Below the pieces are notes generated by a model. That model saw only the letters and a list, made by a program, of their open reading frames with translations, ran no database searches and had not been told where the DNA came from. Shown one piece after another: positions 17,907-26,201 of a DNA stretch of 64,000 nt (the first letter of the stretch is position 1; each line of letters begins with the position of its first letter). Origin of the DNA: Bacteroidetes bacterium UBA4416 (GTDB lineage: Bacteria; Bacteroidota; Bacteroidia; B-17B0; Aurantibacillaceae); assembly GCA_002390745.1 (NCBI GenBank), contig DGQK01000069.1, forward strand, positions 40,986-104,985, written 5' to 3'. The position numbers and the translations under genes are program-made.

Positions 17907-18111
17907 ATGAAAACACTCTTACTTGCAACAGCCTGTGTCCTAAGCTCCCCTTTCTTTTCCCAATCCATCCTGCCTGAGGGCAATTCCGCTTTTTCACAAA
18001 AACGCGACAGCAACAAACACTGTCAGCTTATTGGACAGCGTTATTAATTTCAATAACCGGAACAGCAGCAGCAATGACTGGAATTCTGCCCTCAAATCGT
18101 TAATTACCTGA
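17907..18111 (+). pseudogene. Frameshifted remnant of the tandem T9SS repeat family
   Basis: An ATG with a good signal peptide (MKTLLLATACVLSSPFFSQ) opens a frame that stops at 18045-18047 after 46 codons. From about 18000, a shifted reading frame restores the family sequence NTVSLLDSVINFNNRNSSSNDWN. This aligns with SSSVVVLDSLIAYNNWNATQNKW of the 19550 protein and with the same place in the 18268 protein. That frame then stops at 18109-18111. The copy thus carries a frameshift and is cut off after about 65 codons. Nothing recognisable of the remaining 330 codons or the T9SS tail lies in the 156 bp before the next gene. A short secreted peptide cannot be excluded, but decay is simpler. Confidence 0.75.
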
Positions 18112-18237
18112 GCGCAGGTATTCTATTATCATTCGGCTACTGTAGCTTTGTGAGAGCTAAACCTAACCACCAGCCCTTTTCTTTCCCAACTGAAATTACC
18201 CCATTATGGGTGCGTGAAAGAAACCTGTCCTTCCTGT

Positions 18238-18259
18238 ACATCCCTTCATTTTTAAAAAC
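18238..18259 (+). promoter_or_regulatory. Leader box 2 of the tandem T9SS family
   Basis: ACATCCCTTCATTTTTAAAAA begins 30 nt before the ATG at 18268 and is nearly identical to the box at 17878. Confidence 0.45.
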
Positions 18260-18267
18260 AAGTTTTT

Positions 18268-19464
18268 ATGAAAACCAAACTACTTACTGTATTTCTCTAT
18301 GGACTGGCTGCCTGCACATGGGCGCAATCTTCCGATCAAAGCCGGTTAAACTTCAAAGCCGCTTCAGCCGCCTCTTCCTCAGTTGCGCTGCTCGACAGCA
18401 CTGTGATTTTCGACGGCTGGAACCCGGCACAAAACAAGTGGAGTTACTCCTTCAAATTAGCCTACAGCTACAACACTTACTACAAGGAAGACGGCGAAGT
18501 TATATACAATTTAACCGCCGCTGGCTGGCAGGATGACGCACGCTACGTCAACTACCAATTCGACAGCCAACACAACTGCCTCGAAAAAATTTACGAACTA
18601 TTTTTTAATCCCAGCTGGATTCTCTCTTCCAAAGAGCAATCGACCTACGACGCCACAAACCATGAATTAACCCACCTCTATCTGATTTACAATGGCAGCG
18701 GCTGGAATAATGACCGTATAGATAGCAATACCTATACGGGCAACAACTTAGCTACCCACACGGTTCAACTATGGGATGCGAATACCATGGCATGGAAAAA
18801 CTGGTTCAGGGAAAGCCACACCTACAACACCGGCGATCAACAGATTTCGCTGCTTACTGAAAGATGGAAAGGCGGTGCCTGGGCCGACTCGACCCTGGAA
18901 ACCAACTACGTGTACAGCGGCGCTGATCTGATAAGCCTTGAGATAAAAGCCTGGGATACGCTATCCCACAGCTTCAAGGCAAACTATAAGTATACCTATT
19001 CTTACGATGTGAATCACCACCTGCAAAATATACTTATCGGGAAATGGGATGCGACCAGCAATACCTGGAAAAATGACAAAAAAGCAGACTATACAACGGA
19101 TGCCGGCGGCAATATCAATAGTTTTCTGGCAAAGAACTGGAACGCGGGCTCAGGCACCTGGGTCAACGCCTATAAATCGTTATACTACTACAGAAACGGC
19201 ATCACCGGCATCGGCGAAAACGGAAGTAATAACCGCTCTCCCGGCGTATCGCCTAACCCGGCTAGCTCGTTTGTGGAAATCAGCGGAGCCGACGGGCCGG
19301 CCAAAGTGCGCTTAAGCGACCTTTCCGGAAAAGTGCTCATCAGTGAGCAGCTAGAAGATGCTTCCAAAGCCAGAGTAGATATCGGCTCGCTGGCGCCCGG
19401 CCTGTACCTGCTCGACGTGACAACCGAAAAAGAGCATTTCAATAGAAAAATTATAAAGCAATAG
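18268..19464 (+). CDS. Secreted T9SS type A protein with Trp/Tyr-rich repeats (paralogue 2)
   Basis: 398 residues. The signal peptide is MKTKLLTVFLYGLAACTWAQ. About seven beta-type repeats follow, spaced 35-45 residues, with W....W.N....Y.Y..... motifs (KWSYSFKLAYSYNTYYKEDG, DATNHELTHLYLIYN, SYDVNHHLQNILIGKWD). The type A T9SS tail starts near 325 (VSPNPASSFVEISGADGPAK) and ends GLYLLDVTTEKEHFNRKIIKQ. It is highly similar over its full length to the 19550 protein, including the tail, so the pair is a recent tandem duplication. The body also matches 16701. No enzymatic motif is seen; a surface or matrix role is only an inference. Confidence 0.87.
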   Translation: MKTKLLTVFLYGLAACTWAQSSDQSRLNFKAASAASSSVALLDSTVIFDGWNPAQNKWSYSFKLAYSYNTYYKEDGEVIYNLTAAGWQDDARYVNYQFDSQHNCLEKIYELFFNPSWILSSKEQSTYDATNHELTHLYLIYNGSGWNNDRIDSNTYTGNNLATHTVQLWDANTMAWKNWFRESHTYNTGDQQISLLTERWKGGAWADSTLETNYVYSGADLISLEIKAWDTLSHSFKANYKYTYSYDVNHHLQNILIGKWDATSNTWKNDKKADYTTDAGGNINSFLAKNWNAGSGTWVNAYKSLYYYRNGITGIGENGSNNRSPGVSPNPASSFVEISGADGPAKVRLSDLSGKVLISEQLEDASKARVDIGSLAPGLYLLDVTTEKEHFNRKIIKQ

Positions 19465-19520
19465 CAAGCCCGGTAACTAACTACCCGATGGCCATTCGCC
19501 GTCAATAACACTCACATACC

Positions 19521-19540
19521 ACATCCCTTTATCTAAAAAT
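19521..19540 (+). promoter_or_regulatory. Leader box 3 of the tandem T9SS family
   Basis: ACATCCCTTTATCTAAAAAT begins 29 nt before the ATG at 19550, matching boxes 1 and 2 in sequence and spacing, while the bases upstream of it differ. Confidence 0.45.
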
Positions 19541-19549
19541 AAATCACTT

Positions 19550-20749
19550 ATGAAAACCAAACAACTACTTGCCACACTTGTGTGCAGCTCAACCCTATCG
19601 CTGTGGGCACAATTGCCACATCAATTTCTGCCAGACAACAAACTGCTTTCTCTTACCTCTTCATCGGTGGTGGTGCTTGACAGTTTAATAGCCTACAACA
19701 ACTGGAACGCGACACAAAACAAATGGGACGATGGCACGAAATGGACATACAGATACAATACTTACGGCAAAGAAAACGGGTATTTTGTATACTTACTCGG
19801 TGGAAACGGTTGGCAAAATATCCTACGGAGCACTAACTACCAGTTCGACAACCGACAAAACTGCATCGAAAAAATGGGTGAAGAATTCGGCATTCAAGGC
19901 TGGGCTCTGGCGAGCAAATCCGTTTATACTTACGACGCTGCTGATCATGAACTTAACCAACTCCAACTAGACTATGTTGCCGGTAATTGGGAAAACAATA
20001 GTAACTCGATCTATACCTATGCAGGCAACAATCAAGCAACATCGACTGAACAACTATGGAATACATCTACACAAAGCTGGAAAAATTGGTTTAAGTATAA
20101 TTATTCCTATAATACCAACGATCAGCTTATTTCGAGCACCGGGGAAAATTGGAAAGCCGGAAGTTGGGTTTATTTGTGGCAAACGACAAACTATGTTTAC
20201 AATGGTACAGACCTGATGAGTTATGAATTCCAACAGTGGGACACCATCTCTGCGAGTTTTAAGACGAACATAAAAACAACCATTAGCTACGACGTCAATC
20301 ATCATCCTCAGAACCACCTCGAAATGAAGTGGAATGCTTCGACAGCCACGTGGGAAAACTACAGGAGCCTCTACTATACCTTTGATGCAAATGATAATAT
20401 TTCAAGTTTACTTACAAAAAAATGGCTCCCGGCCAGCAATTCCTGGGCGAACGATCACGAAACGGTATATTACTACCGGAACACTTTTACGGGCTTTGAG
20501 GATACCAAAAACAGCAGCCACCCACTGAAGGTGTCGCCTAACCCGGCCACAACGTTTATAGAAATAAACGGCGGTAAGGGACCTGCTATGGTAAATGTGA
20601 CCGACCTTTCGGGAAAAACGATCATCCGCGAACGGATGGAGGCTGCGAACGCTGCCAGAGTAGATATCGGATCACTGGCGCCGGGCTTGTACCTCCTCGA
20701 CGTAACAACCGAAAAAGAGCATTTTAACGGAAAATTTCTCAAACAATAA
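19550..20749 (+). CDS. Secreted T9SS type A protein with Trp/Tyr-rich repeats (paralogue 3)
   Basis: 399 residues. The signal peptide (MKTKQLLATLVCSSTLSLWAQ) is followed by the same repeat body as 18268 (WNATQNKW, YRYNTYGKENGYF, YTYDAADHELNQLQLDY, SYDVNHHPQNHLEMKWN). The type A T9SS tail (VSPNPATTFIEINGGKGPAM .. EKEHFNGKFLKQ) completes it. The gene is somewhat more A/T-rich than its neighbour, yet the protein alignment is gap-poor, which suggests duplication followed by divergence. It is followed by a rho-independent terminator at 20792-20826, which closes the cluster. Confidence 0.87.
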   Translation: MKTKQLLATLVCSSTLSLWAQLPHQFLPDNKLLSLTSSSVVVLDSLIAYNNWNATQNKWDDGTKWTYRYNTYGKENGYFVYLLGGNGWQNILRSTNYQFDNRQNCIEKMGEEFGIQGWALASKSVYTYDAADHELNQLQLDYVAGNWENNSNSIYTYAGNNQATSTEQLWNTSTQSWKNWFKYNYSYNTNDQLISSTGENWKAGSWVYLWQTTNYVYNGTDLMSYEFQQWDTISASFKTNIKTTISYDVNHHPQNHLEMKWNASTATWENYRSLYYTFDANDNISSLLTKKWLPASNSWANDHETVYYYRNTFTGFEDTKNSSHPLKVSPNPATTFIEINGGKGPAMVNVTDLSGKTIIRERMEAANAARVDIGSLAPGLYLLDVTTEKEHFNGKFLKQ

Positions 20750-20791
20750 TTCACCTGCTTAAATTTCTCATTGATCTATCTGTTTTTTGGG

Positions 20792-20826
20792 TATGGCAAG
20801 ATCGTTCCGGTCTTGCCATATTTTTT
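20792..20826 (+). terminator. Terminator closing the T9SS cargo cluster
   Basis: A perfect 10-bp stem TATGGCAAGA / TCTTGCCATA (20792-20801 and 20811-20820) has a 9-nt loop and six T residues after it. Confidence 0.85.
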
Positions 20827-20895
20827 GGTCTGTCGTCACTAAAAAGTTTTGGCGTTTTTTGGTTCCTGGCATTCTATTTGAACGCTACAAAGTTT

Positions 20896-20903
20896 TACAT
20901 TTG
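20896..20903 (+). promoter_or_regulatory. -7 box abutting the M48 protease gene
   Basis: TACATTTG matches TAnnTTTG. It is followed by CTGC and then the ATG at 20908, so the box ends 4 nt before the start. The longer frame start at 20878 lies upstream of the promoter and is unlikely. Confidence 0.65.
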
Positions 20904-20907
20904 CTGC

Positions 20908-21708
20908 ATGATGAAACCAAAACACCTTATCTTTTTCCTGATGATCGCGGGCTTCGTTGCCTGCCAAAAGAACGCCATTACCGGCCGCAGAGGCTTGAAC
21001 TTAATGCCCGAATCGGAAATGATCGGCATGAGCCTGACCGAATATGACAAATTCCTTACGGAACATCCACCTTTACCCGCCAGCGACCAGCGCGTCGTCA
21101 TGGTGAGGAACATTGGATCCCGGATCCAGAAGGCAGTGGAGCAGTACTACGCCCAAAAAGGCCTCAGCAGCCAGATACAAGGCTACAAATGGGAGTTCAA
21201 CGTGGTAAATGACCCCACCGTGAACGCCTGGTGCATGCCCGGTGGGAAAGTGGTGGTATATACCGGTATTTTGCCGGTAACCCAGGATGAGGCCAGCCTG
21301 GCAATAGTGATGGGCCACGAAATAGCCCATGCGGTAGCCAAGCATGGAAATGAGCGCATGAGCCAGGGCATGGTAGCCCAGTTTGGTGCCACCGCCCTGT
21401 CGGTAGCCCTGCAGCAAAAGCCGGCTCTTACCCAGGCCCTTTTCCAGCAATCTTATGGGGTGGCTTCCCAACTGGGAATTCTGAAATACAGCCGGACCCA
21501 TGAAACCGAAGCCGACAAAATGGGCCTGGTATTTGCGGCCATGGCCGGCTACAATCCGGAGGTTGCCATAGGCTTCTGGGAACGGATGGCAAAAATGGGC
21601 GGTCAGAAGCCAATTGAGCTCCTAAGCACGCATCCGAGCGACGAAACGCGGATTAACACCCTTAAATCTTTTATGCCGGAAGCAAAAAAATATTATAAAC
21701 CGCAATAA
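20908..21708 (+). CDS. M48 family zinc metalloprotease, lipoprotein
   Basis: About 266 residues from the ATG at 20908; the ATG at 20911 is equally possible. A lipobox (AGFVAC, Cys near residue 19) marks a lipoprotein. The catalytic HEIAH motif is at about 137-141, with the third zinc ligand expected in HETEADKMG downstream. NAWCMPGGKVVVYTG before the HExxH and STHPSDETRI near the end are classic for the BepA/LoiP (YfgC-like) group of periplasmic M48 proteases. Those enzymes help assemble or degrade outer-membrane proteins, and that role is inferred here. No TPR tail follows, so it is LoiP-like in size. It is a single gene between two terminator-bounded units. Confidence 0.92.
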   Translation: MMKPKHLIFFLMIAGFVACQKNAITGRRGLNLMPESEMIGMSLTEYDKFLTEHPPLPASDQRVVMVRNIGSRIQKAVEQYYAQKGLSSQIQGYKWEFNVVNDPTVNAWCMPGGKVVVYTGILPVTQDEASLAIVMGHEIAHAVAKHGNERMSQGMVAQFGATALSVALQQKPALTQALFQQSYGVASQLGILKYSRTHETEADKMGLVFAAMAGYNPEVAIGFWERMAKMGGQKPIELLSTHPSDETRINTLKSFMPEAKKYYKPQ

Positions 21709-21711
21709 TTA

Positions 21712-21744
21712 TTTGCTTTATTGTTAAATAAATAGTTACATTTG
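21712..21744 (+). promoter_or_regulatory. Promoter of the cold-shock gene (-33 TTTG, -7 TACATTTG)
   Basis: TTTG at 21712-21715 and TACATTTG at 21737-21744 are separated by 21 nt, close to the Bacteroidota -33/-7 spacing. About 29 nt separate the box from the ATG. Confidence 0.65.
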
Positions 21745-21773
21745 GGAATAACTATTTATAAACAACCAACAAA

Positions 21774-21965
<192 letters not shown>

Positions 21966-21983
21966 TTATAAATACCGTTTCTC

Positions 21984-22020
21984 AAAAATCCATCAATCTC
22001 CGGTTGATGGATTTTTTTTT
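21984..22020 (+). terminator. Terminator of the cold-shock gene
   Basis: A perfect 13-bp stem AAAAATCCATCAA / TTGATGGATTTTT (21984-21996, 22004-22016) has a 7-nt loop and an uninterrupted T-run to 22020. Confidence 0.92.
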
Positions 22021-22115
22021 GCCTTCTTTCCTGCACTTAAATATGATGCATGACTATTGATTATTGAAAAAAAAAGGTATTTTAGGGCGCACTAATTAAC
22101 ACACAGATAACAAAC

Positions 22116-23810
22116 ATGGAACAAGCAACAGCTTCAAAAGGACACCCAAAAGGTTTATGGGTATTATTCGGTACTGAAATGTGGGAAAGGTTTAACTTTT
22201 ATGGGATGAGAGCTATCCTGACCTTATTCATGGTGAATGCCCTCATGATGAAAGACAGCGATGCCTCCCTCATCTACGGTGGGTTTCTCGGGCTTTGCTA
22301 CCTCACTCCTATGCTGGGCGGCTTTGTGGCCGACCGTTTCTTGGGCAACCGCAACTGTATTATGCTGGGCGGCTCCATGATGGCCATTGGCCAGTTCCTG
22401 TTATTTACCAGTGCATCCGTATTCGAAGGCAACCTGAGCATGGCTACCAGCCTGATGTGGCTTGCGCTTTTCATCATCATCTTCGGTAACGGCTTCTTCA
22501 AACCGAATATTTCCAGTATGGTAGGCAGCCTGTATCCGAAAGAGGAGAAAAGCAAGCTGGACTCTGCCTTCACCATTTTCTACATGGGCATTAACTTAGG
22601 TGCTCTGTTCAGCCAGTGGCTCTGCCCTTTGATCGGCGACGTGAAAGACGCCGGCGGTGTGAGGGACGTCCATGCCTTCAAATGGGGCTTTTTAGCAGCC
22701 GGTATCGCTATGGTACTGGGCACAGCGCTGTTCTATTTCCTGAAAAACAAGTATGTGGTATCTCCCGAAGGCAAACCGCTGGGCGGCGTTCCTTCCAAAC
22801 ACGACACCTCGCATTTTGAGGAAGGTGAAGCTCAGAAAGCGGTATTTTCTTCCACTGCACTGATTGCAGCCGTTATAGGCTTCATCGCTTTATTCTTCCT
22901 GTTCCGCTATATGGCCAACAGCACCAACTTTGTTAAAACCATTATCTACCCGATCATTTACGCCAGTGGTATTACATTGGCGGGCCTCATTATTTCCGAT
23001 TCCACGCTTACCAAAATAGAGCGCCAGCGCATCTACGTGATCTACATCATTTCCTTCTTCGTGATCTTTTTCTGGGCGGCTTTCGAGCAGGCCGGATCGT
23101 CGCTGACCTTCATCGCCGATAACCAAACCGACCGTACCTTCCTGTTTGGCTGGAAAATGCCGGCTTCCATGGTGCAGATCTTCAACGGCCTGTTTGTGGT
23201 GATGCTGGCCTTCCCCTTCAGCTGGCTCTGGGGCAAGCTGAACAAGATGGGCAAGGAGCCGATCTCTCCGATGAAACAAGCCATCGGCCTGCTGCTCATC
23301 GCCCTGAGTTACTTTATCATTGCGCATAACGTGAAAGACCTTGGCAACAGCGGGCTCCTGGCCATCAAATGGCTGGTGCTGCTTTACTTCATTCAGACCT
23401 GCGGCGAGCTTTGCCTCTCCCCGATCGGCCTGTCGCTGGTAGGCAAATTATCCCCGAAACGCTTTGCGTCGCTGCTTTACGGCGTATTCTTCATTTCCAA
23501 TGCAGCCGGCTATGCTCTGGCCGGCACGCTGGGCGCTGTATTGCCGCCAACCGGCGACAAATACAAAGCGGCCGAAGAGATGGGTATCAACCTGCAGGCT
23601 GTACTCGACAAAACAGTTACCGCTACACCGGAGCAGCTGGCCATGCTGGATGAAAAACAGATCAGCACCTCGTATCCACAATTCGCAGGCTTTGAGATCC
23701 ATAACCTGTATGAGTTCTTCATGGTATTCGTGATCCTCTGCGGTGTGGCTTCAGTGATTTTATTTTTACTGACACCGGTATTGAAAAAATTAATGCACGG
23801 CGTTAAATAA
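22116..23810 (+). CDS. POT/PTR family proton-coupled oligopeptide transporter (first copy)
   Basis: 564 residues with about 12-14 hydrophobic segments. The N-terminal EMWERFNFYGMRAIL carries the ExxERF proton-coupling motif of POT transporters. NGFFKPNISSMVGSLYPKEE matches the PTR2 signature on helices 4-5, and GELCLSPIGLSLVGKLSPKRF is the conserved motif on helix 10. These carriers import di- and tripeptides with protons across the inner membrane. A longer loop near residues 215-250 and an extended segment near 480-520 (TATPEQLAMLDEKQI) distinguish it from the next copy. It ends 5 nt before the second transporter gene, so the two are co-transcribed. Confidence 0.94.
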   Translation: MEQATASKGHPKGLWVLFGTEMWERFNFYGMRAILTLFMVNALMMKDSDASLIYGGFLGLCYLTPMLGGFVADRFLGNRNCIMLGGSMMAIGQFLLFTSASVFEGNLSMATSLMWLALFIIIFGNGFFKPNISSMVGSLYPKEEKSKLDSAFTIFYMGINLGALFSQWLCPLIGDVKDAGGVRDVHAFKWGFLAAGIAMVLGTALFYFLKNKYVVSPEGKPLGGVPSKHDTSHFEEGEAQKAVFSSTALIAAVIGFIALFFLFRYMANSTNFVKTIIYPIIYASGITLAGLIISDSTLTKIERQRIYVIYIISFFVIFFWAAFEQAGSSLTFIADNQTDRTFLFGWKMPASMVQIFNGLFVVMLAFPFSWLWGKLNKMGKEPISPMKQAIGLLLIALSYFIIAHNVKDLGNSGLLAIKWLVLLYFIQTCGELCLSPIGLSLVGKLSPKRFASLLYGVFFISNAAGYALAGTLGAVLPPTGDKYKAAEEMGINLQAVLDKTVTATPEQLAMLDEKQISTSYPQFAGFEIHNLYEFFMVFVILCGVASVILFLLTPVLKKLMHGVK

Positions 23811-23815
23811 GCGGC

Positions 23816-25354
23816 ATGAATACAGGGGCAGGCGAAAGCAAAGTCACAGCAGATGCTTCTTTAGAAGCCATTCAGAATTTCAAGGGCAAGTACCCGAAAC
23901 AGCTCTGGTACCTGTTCTTCAGCGAAATGTGGGAGCGCTTCAGCTTCTATGGCATGCGCGGGATGCTGGTGTTCTTCATGATCGACCAGCTCCGCTACAA
24001 TGAGGTGGATGCTAATTTGCAATACGGAGCCTCGCAGTCGTTTGTCTATGCCTTTACCTTCATCGGCGGGCTTTTTGCCGATAAGATCCTGGGCTACCGC
24101 AAATCCCTCTTTTGGGGCGGAACGCTGATGATCTTAGGAAGTTTGATCCTGGCCATCGATCCTAGGCAATTCTTTTTTATCGGGATTGGCTTCAACGTGG
24201 TAGGAACGGCTTTTTTCAAACCCAATATCTCGTCCATTGTGGGCCGTCTTTACCGCGAGGGCGATCCGAGAACGGATGCCGGCTTCTCCCTCTTTTATGC
24301 GGGCGTTAACCTTGGTGCGCTGATCGGGGGTTACCTCTGTGTGGCGATCGGTAAGAGAGCGCTCTTCGACAGCCTTGTGCCGCAAGGCCTGGAATGGAAT
24401 GTGGCCTTTGGCCTGGCAGCCATTGTGATGATCGTGAGCCTGCTCACCTTTGTGAATACGCAGAAAAGCCTCGGCAGCATTGGTAATTCGCCTTTGGCAC
24501 ACCTTGAGCCTCAAAAGCAAAAACTATATGAATACCTGACCTTTGGCGGCTCGCTGGTGCTGATCCCTTTTGTGATTGCCATGGTTTCCGAAACGGAGTA
24601 CACCGACTGGTTCATGCGCCTGATCGGCCCGGGGGCCCTGGTATACATGTTCGTGGAGATGCGCAACTACAGCTGGGAGGTGAACAAGCGGCTCATTGCG
24701 GCTATCCTGTTCATGTTCTTCTCTATTTTCTTCTGGGCCTTCTTCGAGCAGAGCGGCGGTTCTCTGAGCATCTTTGCAGCGAACAACCTTAACAACAACA
24801 TCCTCGGTATGGAGTTCGACCCCAATGGTACCAACAATGCCGCTAACTCGCTCTTCGTGATTGCCTTTGCCGCTCCGCTTGGCATTCTATGGATCTGGAT
24901 GAACCGGAAAAAGATCGAGCCCAACACCATTGTTAAATTCGGCCTGGCTTTCCTGTTCCTGGCCGGCGGCTTTTATATTTTCTATTACACGCGCTTATTC
25001 AGCGACTCCAACGGCGTCACTTCCCTTGGCGTGTTTACCTTAGGCTGGTTCGTCATCACGATTGGCGAGCTTTGCCTGTCGCCGATAGGCATGTCGGTGA
25101 TGACGAAACTATCGCCCCTCAAACTTCAGGCGGTTGTCATGGGCATGTGGTTCCTTGCGAGTGCTTATGGACAATACTTTGCCGGGCTCCTGGGGGCCAA
25201 TATTGCAGAGGCATCTTCCAACGCCACTAACATGGAGAAACTGATGATCTATACGCAAGGCTACAAACAGCTTGGTTTATACTCCCTGATCGGGGGCGGA
25301 ATTATTATCGCCATTTCCCCATTGATCAAAAAATTAATGGGGAATGTTAAATAA
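23816..25354 (+). CDS. POT/PTR family proton-coupled oligopeptide transporter (second copy)
   Basis: 512 residues. EMWERFSFYGMRGML carries the ExxERF motif, FFKPNISSIVGRLYREGDPR the PTR2 signature, and GELCLSPIGMSVMTKLSPLKL the late helix motif. The N-terminus has 35 extra hydrophilic residues before helix 1. The protein lacks the extra loop seen in the upstream copy and is clearly paralogous, not a recent identical duplicate. Translation starts 5 nt after the upstream stop. The pair probably covers different peptide ranges, which is an inference. There is no visible terminator in the 115-bp gap after it. Confidence 0.94.
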   Translation: MNTGAGESKVTADASLEAIQNFKGKYPKQLWYLFFSEMWERFSFYGMRGMLVFFMIDQLRYNEVDANLQYGASQSFVYAFTFIGGLFADKILGYRKSLFWGGTLMILGSLILAIDPRQFFFIGIGFNVVGTAFFKPNISSIVGRLYREGDPRTDAGFSLFYAGVNLGALIGGYLCVAIGKRALFDSLVPQGLEWNVAFGLAAIVMIVSLLTFVNTQKSLGSIGNSPLAHLEPQKQKLYEYLTFGGSLVLIPFVIAMVSETEYTDWFMRLIGPGALVYMFVEMRNYSWEVNKRLIAAILFMFFSIFFWAFFEQSGGSLSIFAANNLNNNILGMEFDPNGTNNAANSLFVIAFAAPLGILWIWMNRKKIEPNTIVKFGLAFLFLAGGFYIFYYTRLFSDSNGVTSLGVFTLGWFVITIGELCLSPIGMSVMTKLSPLKLQAVVMGMWFLASAYGQYFAGLLGANIAEASSNATNMEKLMIYTQGYKQLGLYSLIGGGIIIAISPLIKKLMGNVK

Positions 25355-25456
25355 TTGGTTTCATCGACAGTATTTAATTCTTCACCTCCGTTTTTATAAT
25401 TTCAAGAATTAATCATAGCTTAATATTCTTTACATTTGCCTTAAATGTACTGGTAT

Positions 25457-25464
25457 TAAATTTG
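25457..25464 (+). promoter_or_regulatory. -7 box abutting the thioredoxin-fold gene
   Basis: TAAATTTG matches TAnnTTTG and ends 5 nt before the ATG at 25470. A second match, TACATTTG, lies about 25 nt further upstream, so two start points are possible. Confidence 0.6.
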
Positions 25465-25469
25465 CTACT

Positions 25470-26138
25470 ATGCTGAAGAAGATGTTTAACTGGAAAGATA
25501 TATGCATGGCCAGCCTGATTATGTTAGCCGTCGTATTTTTCGCATTTAAAAAAAGTACCCTGCAGGCTTCTATCAATACGCCTGAAAACCGGGTCAGCAA
25601 TTACATCGCTCCCAACAGCCATAACTTTGAATTGGTATCTGCCAACACCTATATTGAATATTCCGACCATTCATCGCTTGTACACTGGATCACGTTTGAT
25701 GAGGCCTACAAACAGTGCAAGCTGAAACCGCGCCCCATCCTCATTGATGTGTATACGACCTGGTGCGGCCCCTGCAAAATGATGAGCGCCCAAACGTTTA
25801 ACCATCCGGCAATTGCCAAATACATCAACGATAATTTTTATGCGGTAAAATTTGATGCGGAGTCAAAAGACAGTGTGAAGTTCGACAACTATATCTTTGT
25901 AAGCACCGACCCTACCAACCCCAAAGCGCCACACCAGTTTGCCGCTTCCATCCTCGACAACCAGCTGGCCTACCCTTCTATTGTGTTTCTGAATAACCAG
26001 ATCCAACGCATCGACATTCTTAAAGGCTTTATGCCAGCAAAGCAGTTCGACCCCATCATCCATTACTATGGCTCGGGCGATTACCAAACTACCAAATGGG
26101 ACGACTACAAGGATAAATTCGTTTCCTCTATTAAGTAA
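25470..26138 (+). CDS. Membrane-anchored or exported thioredoxin-fold protein
   Basis: 222 residues. A single hydrophobic segment (about 11-27, ICMASLIMLAVVFFAF) acts as signal or anchor. The thioredoxin-like domain starts near residue 73 with WITFDEAYKQCKLKPRPILIDVYTTW and the active site CGPC at 99-102, followed by KMMSAQTF. VYTTWCGPCK and YAVKFDAESKD are typical of the DsbD-gamma/thioredoxin_7 group. The later YPSIVFLNNQ supplies the cis-Pro loop (AYPS). It is most likely a periplasmic thiol reductase or isomerase; the partner is unknown. Next comes the amidase gene after 63 bp, with its own promoter-like box. Confidence 0.88.
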   Translation: MLKKMFNWKDICMASLIMLAVVFFAFKKSTLQASINTPENRVSNYIAPNSHNFELVSANTYIEYSDHSSLVHWITFDEAYKQCKLKPRPILIDVYTTWCGPCKMMSAQTFNHPAIAKYINDNFYAVKFDAESKDSVKFDNYIFVSTDPTNPKAPHQFAASILDNQLAYPSIVFLNNQIQRIDILKGFMPAKQFDPIIHYYGSGDYQTTKWDDYKDKFVSSIK

Positions 26139-26189
26139 GCGCTGTTTGTTTTTTGAGGATTTTTTAAACCGGCGTTTCATTCCAGTTCC

Positions 26190-26197
26190 TATCTTTA
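26190..26197 (+). promoter_or_regulatory. -7-like box abutting the amidase gene
   Basis: TATCTTTA, one base off TAnnTTTG, ends 4 nt before the ATG at 26202. The same variant box with the same spacing precedes the VWA gene at 43070. Confidence 0.5.
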
Positions 26198-26201
26198 GGC
26201 T

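Noticed and set aside
17907..18047. The 46-codon frame read as a real small secreted protein
   Set aside because: The family sequence continues in another frame immediately after it, so a frameshifted remnant explains it better.
20878..20907. Longer start of the M48 protease at 20878
   Set aside because: This start lies upstream of the -7 box, and the added residues disturb the lipoprotein signal.
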